From Bimastos eiseni (taxonomy: Eukaryota > Annelida > Clitellata > Crassiclitellata > Lumbricidae), in contig OY365819.1 of NCBI GenBank assembly GCA_959347315.1, forward strand, positions 23,206,589 through 23,270,588: 64,000 nucleotides of DNA, read 5' to 3'. How positions within the stretch are numbered: position 1 is the first letter of the stretch; each line of letters begins with the position of its first letter. Positions 55,352 through 64,000 of the stretch are shown one piece after another. The translations under genes were made by a program, and so were the position numbers. The notes beneath the pieces are model-generated. The model was given only the letters and a program-made list of their open reading frames with translations. It did no database searches and had not been told where the DNA came from.

Positions 55352-58300
55352 ATGGTCTTCAATGTTAATTAATGGTGATGTCGTCCGGAGTAGCCCTGCT
55401 CGTTGGACTCCTGAGCAGCGAAAGTTCCCTTGAAAGCAACTGCGTTGTAGCGTTGAATAGTCATCGAAATGCGCTGGTAGAGGAAAGTCGTCTCCCTCTG
55501 CTCCCCAGTGATGGCGTTCAGTCTGTGTCCCAGTTCTGAAAGGAAGCTTTGGCCTTCGAAATTTATGGGGCCAAAGGTTTCGAATGCCATCGGTGTGAAG
55601 ACGTACGTGGAGGCTAGCTCGGCGTATTTCTGAGTTTTGAGGTTCGCCGCCCTCTCGGCCGCAGCGCCCGCTCTTTGTGATGTTTCTGGCAGATACGACG
55701 TTGCCATTGTATCTGAGACTGTCGCGTCCCATATCAAACACCGCCCCGACCGCCATGGTATATGAGTTAGTCCGTCTGGTCTTTTACCATCAGATCGGGT
55801 CAAGCCCAACGGCTCTTTGACAGTGGGGATCCCTGCACGGATTAAACTTCTACAAATAAGGTCGTTCAGGGCCGCGTGTCTGGGCCAGCGTCCCAGGCCC
55901 AGGCCACATGAGAGACCGTGATATCCGTTTCTCTCGACCAGGGCACCGCATGGGCAGGAATGAGGTAATTAGACAGGTAGCCCAAGTCTGTAACCCACCG
56001 CCACCCTCAGGAACTCGTCGTCAAGTCTCAGCCCGCAGTTTGTAATCGGTAGGGCTAAGAGCCAGTCGCTTGCGTGTGGTGCTGCCACTGCTCTAAGACG
56101 TGCCTGATTCTGGGAATCAGGCATTCTGGAGGCGAGGTCTGACACTCCGATCTCGATCAAAGGGTCGTCCCATCTCGATTGTTTGTGAGCCCAAGCTTCT
56201 TCCGGCTCTGGTACTCCGCTGGTTTCCCTCCATTTGGCCTGAAGGATCTCCAGGGCAGGGTCCTTTTTAGGCTTTCCTCGCAGAATCCTTGTCTGGAGTA
56301 TATCAGTGGCTGCGGCCGATGCCAAGAAGGCTGGAAGTGCCAGCGAAACCACTTATCGGATGCCCAGTCCTCCTCTTTCGTTGGGCAGGGTGGCTTGGAG
56401 CCATGCCTCGTCGGTGAGAACAAGATTGAGCACCTCAGCGAGGCCCACCCTCAAGGCCTTGTCATACTCGTCCAGTCCTTTGTGGCCTTCGCATGGGCAG
56501 CTTCTGAGGGTATATAATAGTCGGGTGGCACTCAGCGAGTATCGGAGCAAGATGAGGGCGTCATGTGTGGCGATGGACGTTAGTTTTTCCATCATGCGCA
56601 TTAGCTCCACTGTGCGCGCATTCAAAGTGTTCGTCAAGGCCGTATCCGTTGACAGAGGTGCGCCTAGGAGTGTGGCCTCTGAAGGGTTAGTCCATCTGAA
56701 CTGTTTTAATGGTTCGAAGTCTCTCTGGATATCAGCAGAAGTCTAAATGATCTCGCATTTCGTTCGATTTAGGAAAAGGCCGAGTTTTTCGCATTCGGTT
56801 TCGAGTCTGTTTATATCTTCCGCAACCTCTTCCGCTCTGCCACCTAGTGTTAGGTCGTCCAGAAAACCTACTGTGAGCGGCGATTTCATTTGGATGAGGA
56901 TGGGCTGTAGAGGTAGACAGAAGAGTAAGGGGCCCAAAGGGTCGCCTTGTTGGGGCCCCACTTGGGACAAGACACAGTATCGACAGTATTTAAGATGTGA
57001 GTGTTCCAAGTAAGCTAGATTGCAAAAAAGGTGCCAGTTCAGGAAGAATGTTATATAATGCTGTCAACATTTCAAGTCTGTATAGGCTGTTGAACGCGTT
57101 TGAGAAATCTATTTTGGCTATGATTGTTTCGTTGTCTAAACTGTTCAAAAATCGTCTTGTTGCGTGTACTGCTGCCTCACATCCTCCTGGTACACCAACT
57201 CCGACTTGTCTGGGATAGAGGTATTCAGCAACTTTAGGCGCCGCATAAGAGCTGGCACATTTGGCTGTCAGTCTGCGCCAATAGTAACCAATGACAATGG
57301 GCCTCAGACCTCCAGTGCTTTTCCTAAGGGCGAAGAAAGTTCTACCGAAAAGGGTTGCTCGAATCCCAGAAGGGCATTCTCCTGCGAGAAGCAAGTTTAC
57401 CAGAGCCGTAATGGCGGCTAGCAGAGTTGGGTCCGAGTCTGGTTGGCTGACTAACTCTAGGATGTGCTGGGGGCGTAAGCCGTCTGGCCCACCGGCTGAT
57501 CCCGCCGGGAAGTTGCGAATGCATCTGATTACGTTCTCCTCGGTCATCTGAAGCGGGGCGGCATCCGGTGGCCCGGGCACTGGCTCCTGGCTCTGAGGTG
57601 TGGGCGGATGTTTTATTTTGAGCTCCTCCCATGTGGTCTCATTAATTGGGGTTGGCTTGTCGTCCGAGCTCAAAATCCTAGCTGCTGCTCGGATATTCCC
57701 ATCTTCCAATTTAGAGGCCACGTCTGAGGCCCTCGTTTGTTCCACTTGCTTTCCTTCTTTCTTTCTGTGTTCTGATCCCTCTTGTTCGATAAAGAGCCAG
57801 TCATTGTCCTTGGAGCTTCTGGCCGGGAAATCGCTAGATCTTTGTTTGATTTTTATGGTCATGTTATGGCGTCTGCCTTCTCTTGTAGGCTTCGCTAATG
57901 TCAGTGCACCAAAAGCTGCCTCCATTGGGCCAAGGAGCATGGATCTCGCAGAATCCGTCCTATAATTGTGGTTAACAAGACGCTCAAACCTGGTCTGGCT
58001 GCTTTGGGTATGTGTTTCATCAGACTGGCAGTCAAGCCTGGATGAGGAATGGAATTGACTACATTTATCTCATTTGTACCCAGAGATGTTGCTGGCAGTT
58101 GTGTCCTCGTATCGGGAGGTTCCTCTGTCGGGACATGGGGACCTATTGGTGGTTTGTGAGAACCTGGGCACGGGTTGTCTCTGGATCCATGTCTGTGCAC
58201 GAGGCCATTCTTGTTGTGCAGTTTCCATTCGCTGTGGCATGCTCCGCAAATCCCCTTTTGTTTGGGCCTTGGTCCCTCTTGTGAGTCAACGATCTAGGGT

Positions 58301-58382
58301 TGTTTGCTGTATGAAGAAGCCATTCAACTGCGTGATATGGTCTACCGACTCGAAGCGGGTCGTGACGGGTCTTTGTTGTTAA
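55352..58382 (-). mobile_element. Decayed non-LTR retrotransposon with restriction-like endonuclease motif
   Basis: About 3 kb, minus strand, several frames. In order: an N-terminal zinc motif (CGAC at about 58248-58237, then HRHGSRDNPC); reverse transcriptase with [42 protein letters not shown], then [19 protein letters not shown] and GFLDDLTLGG (catalytic DD); a thumb-like region; a C-x-C-x10-H-x3-C zinc motif near 55956-55906; and RPDG followed by LIWDAT (55783-55709), resembling the PD...D core of the R2-type endonuclease. The 3' end abuts an ATT repeat (55285-55345). Frame breaks near 57960, 57000, 56740, 56350 and 55890 make it a relic. The clade within the endonuclease class is not settled. 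Confidence 0.85.
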
Positions 58383-58789
58383 GATACATGGATAAGAGAA
58401 GGGGAATTAAGATACATGAAGTGGGTTGAATGGAACCAGATGTATACAAATTCGATTTCAAATGTCAAAAAATGAACGTCTCTACTGCGTTGCCATAGTA
58501 ACACGTATTATGACGTCGTGGAATGTTATAACTGCTCAACGGTGAATATTATGGAGTTAAATTCTGGTTTTCATTTGCATAGGTTACCCATTTTGATTTA
58601 AAATCCTGAAAAATCTCTTTAGTAATATTAGATAATATATAAAAATCTCTTATCCTGGCCTCAATTGAAACGGAATGTTATAACAATCGTGCGCTGACGA
58701 ACTCTCACTACTTCAAAACAATGTATAATTCTAGGATAGATAAATCCGTCGACTGCCTTCAAAGCCACTCCATATTATTTATTAAATAA

Positions 58790-58790
58790 C

Positions 58791-58828
<38 letters not shown>

Positions 58829-58830
58829 AC
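58790..58830. repeat. AAT/ATT microsatellite
   Basis: (AAT)n then (ATT)n, a natural palindrome. Confidence 0.9.
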
Positions 58831-59026
58831 TATATCGAGTGTCACATGCATGACTAGCTGGTATTGTTATAGATGATCTAATTGTTAGCATAATTAAATT
58901 TTAATTAAAATGTAATTCAAAGGTGGTTCGGTGCGTACAATACATTTTATTCACTGTGTGCTGTAGGGCCTAAAATAAATCTCTTACAAATCTCAACGAC
59001 GGGACTTTGATGCTTAGAAAGAATCA

Positions 59027-59395
59027 ACAGTAAGCCTTGATTTTTAAGAAAAAATCATGACTTTGAACGATTTCGGATTCAATGTCCATAAGTGTTAGGG
59101 TGCTAAATTTTTCTTGACCCATGGTTGATCTGACAGAATTTGTAATGCGTTTGAGATGACTGAAGGATCGTGTACCGCTGTAGTGAGAAACTGGCAAAGT
59201 TAAGCAAAGCTGTAAGTGCAATTCACTCATCAATCTTAACATCTGCAGTGGTGTTTTTCTTGTCAGTGATGATCGAAGTTCTTTTAGAAATGGTTTCCAT
59301 TTAATCCATTCATCACAGAGTTCGTTGGTGACGTCATCGGAGTAGAATTCCACAAACAAGATTAAAGAGCAATTGTGGTGCCACGTTGACATTCT
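59027..59395 (-). pseudogene. hAT transposase C-terminal relic
   Basis: Minus-strand 122-codon frame containing DEWIKWKPFLKELRSS, LCLTLPVSHYSGTRSFSHLK and RSTMGQEKFSTLTLMDIESE, the hAT dimerisation region of ZMYM-like transposases. The N-terminal and catalytic parts are not present nearby. Likely a truncated transposon. Confidence 0.75.
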
Positions 59396-60745
59396 GCTGC
59401 CTTTTCAAAAAGAAGTTTCTTATGGTGCCTTTGTGCTCCAGATTCAAATTTATTAATTGTTAACCATGATCATAGACTTAATTGTTTAATTTTCAGTTAC
59501 TACCAACTGTTATTATATCTATCTTTTATTAAAATTTTAGATACTTAACTTATATAATAACGGTTTCACTTGCGTAAATCGAGTCAAGTGTATTACTAGG
59601 TCTAAAATCTGAAATCGAGCAAAAAAGATCTTGTTTCTAGGTCAATTCTAGCCTAGGTGTAGTGTTACTTTCAAGTCTATGAGCTATCTTCTATTTTATC
59701 CAACAAATTGTCAATTCGTTTATTTGTTGTCAATTTGACAGTAGGCCCTTAATTTATCAAATTTACGAGTTCAAAATTACGTTTCAATTGAGACATTTGC
59801 AACATGGTTTAATGCGGCACTGCATGCATAGATTCAATAATCTATTTAACAAATGAAACATTCAGCCAAAGGATATTTTCACTTCTGCATCTCTTATTTC
59901 TCTTGTTGGATACAAAAGTTGCTTCTTACATACTTACACACATCGTATCGCTGATTCACCATCTCCCTTGGTCATTTCCTCGTTGCTCCAGTTGTAGACC
60001 CGTGATTCTCTTAAAAAGCAAACCTGCTGCTAACCATTGCAAACGTCCAAACTTTGAGATTAGTCACGTGACGGTTCAATATTTGCATTATCCTATGATC
60101 GATTGTCTTTCAACAAAGTATGGGCATACCTCCCATTGCCAATTCCGTTGAAATTTCTTCAAATTTCGAAGTATAAAATGCAGCGGCAAATGCGGTAGGA
60201 TTTCATAGGACAGGGGCCTAGCATTAACTACGTTTCATCTTTAATAGCAATTTCTACACCTAGGGAAACAAAAGAGCTTCGAGATATTCCTTTCAGTTCT
60301 AGGCAGTGTTGCATGCTAGACTTGGAACTTTGAGACCATGACGAGACCAAGATAGTGAGGCACCGAAACCGAGACCAAGACACTAGGTCCAAGAGAGTAC
60401 AAGCCAGTAAAAGATAAGTAATCTTAAATGAAATACTCTCGTATCAGTTTTCGGCAATACGGTTCATTTATAATTTTAATTAGAAACGAAATATGTGGTA
60501 CCAATTCCCGAGAGCAATTTTTCTACTGCTGCTTTAACTTTTTCTATATCTTTTCTTCAGCCCATCTTCTGAATAGTATAAAGAAAGCCTTTTTTAGACA
60601 TGCCTGGAATCTGCTAAACGATTTTAAACAAGCAAATTCAATAACCAAATACCAAACGAAATGATAAATTTGCGATATACCCTAAGGCCCTACATTGTAG
60701 GCCTACTCACCACGAGAAACTCGAAGCTGTTCCGATCGTTTCGGT

Positions 60746-61392
60746 GGTATCGAGTCAATTGATCCCCCGTCAGTTGATCATTCGTCAATTGATCCCCACA
60801 TCATTTGATACTCTGCCTATTCGTCCTAAATAAATCTCTAGGCTGCGCGTTACAGACTTGTAGCTGAGACCGTTAGTAAATAAAGATTGATTTTACATAT
60901 TTGGAAAATAACAATGCAAGGCCCAATGTTCCTGTCACTCGTCCAGGCCCCATGCCACTCGTCCAGGTTTCGTGTCACTCGTCCAGGACGGCCTTTATAT
61001 TTCTACACTGAGCTGTCGGTATGGAACATCAGGCAACGAAACGATATCGCTTGCTTGAAACTCGTGTCAACCGCGCTGTAAACGCTTACGGCCGGTCGGA
61101 GATTCAGTTATCTCTCCGAGCAATGGCTCATTTATCCCATGCATAGACACTTACGCTTAGGACTTTATGCTCATAAATTAATCATAATTTTATTATGACT
61201 CTCAATTACGCTTTTGTAATTTCTTATCATTTTAAAATTTCGTGCTCTGTTACGTCGTTCTTTTAATAAATGGAGAAGGTCGCAAGTGGAGCAAGTTGTA
61301 TCAACTAGGCTGGGTTCAATAGGCAGGGGATCCATTGACGAGGGGATCAATTGACGTGGGATCAACTGACGGAGATCAAAGGACGTAGAACC
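60746..61392. mobile_element. Foldback element FB5 (GATCAATTGACG arms)
   Basis: 647 bp. Left arm 60746-60830 (GTCAATTGATCCCCC phrases), right arm 61325-61392 (inverted, GGGGATCAATTGACG). Flanked by GTTTCGGT (60738-60745) and ATTTCGGT (61393-61400). A related sequence at 18527-18550 reads straight through (GATCGTTTCGGTTATGGTGG), an empty site. The core includes three GTCACTCGTCCAGG phrases (60915-60990). Confidence 0.8.
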
Positions 61393-61399
61393 ATTTCGG

Positions 61400-63405
61400 T
61401 TATGGTGGCTTTGCACCATTGACGAGCACCATTGCTATTGTTTGTCAAAAACTTCTAAACGAGTAAATGTAGCTGTCACAATTTCAGTTTCTCTTTAAGA
61501 CATTTTGCACTTTAATATGATTGACATGGTCATGATTATTTTAAGTTCTGTGTAAAGACAAACAGTTGCAAATAGCACAAACAACACTGTTTTAGATACA
61601 TGTATGTCGACGTCACCTTATCTTTCATATTTAGACTGAATTCTAAAGGCAGCTATATGCAAATACTACTTTTAAATTAATGGAAAAACGTTAAATTACA
61701 ATTTTATTGGCAGAAGCTACATTAAAATGAAACATAATTTCGTTAATCCAACAAGAACGACAGATTCGATCACTACGAAAGATAGGAGACGTTGGATGTA
61801 CTCATAGCCTACTCTACATTTATTCAATGGATCGATTTTACATGTAATCTCATGAAACTGGGCTAATATTAATAAAGTTCGCTTACGAAATAATAATCTC
61901 ATTCATGACGTGAGACTTACAGGTGCAGTTCTGCAACAGAAGCGAGGGACTATAATTATTTCGATAATCCATTGACCTAATTCGATGTTATACCCAAGAG
62001 CTTATGAAGGTTTATGGTTTCTTAGCTGCTTTCCTTAGACAAATATCTTTGCCAAAATCTAAACCACTTCAACGACTCCAACAGTTTACATCCTTTCAAA
62101 ATGTGGCTCTCGCCAGGTGACTACATGTACATGTACAGCGGAAAAGAGCGAACAATGTTAGGGATCTTCTTTAATTTAAAAAGGCTCCAACCGATCACAG
62201 ACCGCATTCATAAAACATATCCTTCTACGGGTACAATTCCTAATCATTCCAATTCTTTACCTTGGACGATGAATCCGGTTGTTGCAGACGTTTTTAATGG
62301 AAATTATGATTGGCCAATTCTAATGTTCAAAGACCAATCAACAGAGGTCGAACATCTCTCGCTTTCTTTGTAACTGCAACATTTCTCAACTGGGAGCTCA
62401 TGAGTCAAGCACACATTTCGTAATGCAATTAAAATAAATTTCAATGTCATGGTAAGAGATGTGAATCATATACTTAACGTAAAGAAAACATGAATGCATT
62501 TGATGCCTGCAAGAAACTTTGAGCAAACTGATACAAAACGTTGGTTAGAAACTTCGGCTCTGAGTTAGATGCTCGAGCACGATTCACTTCTTTTGGTTCC
62601 ACAAACCACCATAAGGAAAATTGGTGACCATTGCTAAGTCATGTGGATTGACCTATAAAATACCTACTGATTTACTGTGTATATAGAAGCGGTTCTTTTA
62701 ATGTTAACAATGTTTATGCAAATCATGCTAATTTGGTGTATGTTGTGGTGGAGATAATGAGCAGTTAGTTGTTAATCGATTGATATTGGTGCGATAATAA
62801 GTCGATTTGGAGTCTGGTGTGACTTTTAATAGTTAGTCATGCATAGAACCTGTTCTGAGTGACAGATCTTCTACTGGGAGCGATTACAGAAGGTAAACCT
62901 CATTATGCTTACGTCTAAAATAGTTTTTGTGATGCATGTATAATAATTTACAGTCACAGTAGGCTGGCTAATCGTATACGCTTCACTAATTGTGGCACCA
63001 CAAGTGTCAGCGTCAGAAAAATAATTAGTCTAGTTGCAAAGACAAAAGCTGTGGCAGAGATGTAGCAATGAGTGAATCATACGAGGGACAGAAAGACAAG
63101 TTCAATTATTATAATGATATTCGAAGACAGATCAGTGTTTGGAAGTGTCATGTCCTATTGTATGTAGGCCTACACCTGAGACCAAGGCTAGGTGTAGTTG
63201 AATGATGTTTCTTAGATCATTAGACCAATGTCTTTTGGTGGTCACGAGTCGTGACCATTGAGAGGGGGAAAAGGGAAACACAAATGATCCGAAACACCAC
63301 ACCGAAAAAATGGGCCGCCACCTTTTGATTATTTGTAAACTTTTTCTGTAATTGCTAAAACATTTATTAGTAAAACAAAGTTTTATTTACTAGATTTCTA
63401 GTTCT
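61400..63405. other. Far upstream of paralogue 1
   Basis: No supported gene; a 90-codon plus frame at 62101-62373 has no recognised content. 62740-63250 is homologous to 15530-17160. Confidence 0.5.
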
Positions 63406-64000
63406 TTAAGCTCTATTTCTACTTTGATATTCTGAATTAATTCTTAAGCGGGCCTTTCTGGCCTTTTTGCATGCACAAGAATCAATAACTGAATCAATTT
63501 TTAAAGTTTTGCCAACTCCGCTTAAATGGCCAATCTTGCCAATCCATTGACTATGTTTTGACACACTGTTGCCCACTGATAGCTTTTGACTCATTTTAAA
63601 TCACTTTTAATACACTTAATGATCAACTCTGCACTTGCAACGGAAGCTGGAAGTCAAAAATCTTCATGGCAATAATTAAATAGGAGGAGAGATTCTGTAG
63701 CGAAATTTCATGCAGTTTACTTAACAACTGAAAAGGTTGAATAATTTTGTAGGCAATATTTTCCTGATCAAATCGACTTAATAAGTCAACCTTGTTTAAA
63801 TCCTTGCAAGTGTCGGAAGAGCAACTTTCACAGAGTTTTCACAAATGACCCTGTAGTCATAATATTCTTGAAGAAACTTCCACAAAAATTTAAACCTTCT
63901 GCAAAGACTTGACACTGCGACAAGACATTTTTAAGTCCAGTTACTAAGGAATCAATAATCTGACAAAATATTCCATCTCTGAGCTCATCCCTTGCAGACT
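63406..64000 (-). pseudogene. Second hAT transposase C-terminal relic, running off the right edge
   Basis: Minus strand, several frames: RDGIFCQIIDSLVTGLKNVL, then QLPLQVQS and GVGKTLKIDSVIDSCACKKA (with KARKARL) at the C-terminus. This is the hAT dimerisation region with stops. It begins where homology to the paralogous 17.1 kb region ends. Confidence 0.6.

Noticed and set aside
62101..62373. 90-codon plus frame
   Set aside because: No recognised domain, no partner exons and no conservation in the duplicated region.

Overview
The window is eukaryotic: spliced genes with phase-1 introns, many retrotransposon and DNA-transposon remnants, and abundant microsatellites. Chitin-binding and EGF modules, dense hAT/CR1-L2-like relics and foldback elements with about 15-bp arm repeats (a design known from sea-urchin TU elements) suggest a marine invertebrate deuterostome, perhaps an echinoderm. 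That placement is an inference; no species marker is visible.

The host content is one tandemly duplicated gene family on the minus strand. Paralogue 1 (17556-49757) can be read complete by joining 11 exons: signal peptide, two peritrophin-type chitin-binding (CBM14) modules, seven EGF modules, then an unrecognised 120-residue domain with six cysteines and a stop. Every intron is phase 1, and the sum of 1761 nt gives 586 residues. Paralogue 2 starts at 7295 and runs off the left edge after its signal, CBM14-1, CBM14-2 and the first bases of an EGF exon, in the same order and with almost the same exon lengths. Non-coding blocks upstream of both genes also match pairwise (8.2-17.2 kb with 51.0-63.25 kb), so the whole unit of 40 kb or more was duplicated. 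A third copy may lie beyond the right edge.

The rest is mobile DNA. A young Ty3/Gypsy-type LTR element (35233-42975, GATC target duplication, two 716-bp LTRs with 4 differences) sits antisense in intron 2 of paralogue 1. It lacks the catalytic half of its protease, has frame breaks in pol and carries an extra 3' gene encoding a C2H2-like finger and an acidic SUMO-interacting-like tail. A decayed non-LTR element with an R2-like zinc motif and restriction-like endonuclease motif lies at 55.3-58.4 kb, with fragments at 32.2-33.7 kb. CR1/L2-like relics, a Gypsy-type pol relic, hAT transposase relics and short TIR elements fill introns and intergenic space.

The most unusual class is a set of foldback or tandem phrase elements. 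Each family has its own short phrase repeated with drift, often in inverted arms, and several have clear target duplications or paralogous empty sites. Other notable structures are a hAT element holding a perfect 104-bp copy of its own flank, two adjacent near-perfect palindromes at 21.2-21.3 kb, and EGF exons amplified together with a LINE tail. All exon boundaries come from splice signals, reading frame and comparison of the two paralogues; no transcript data were available.
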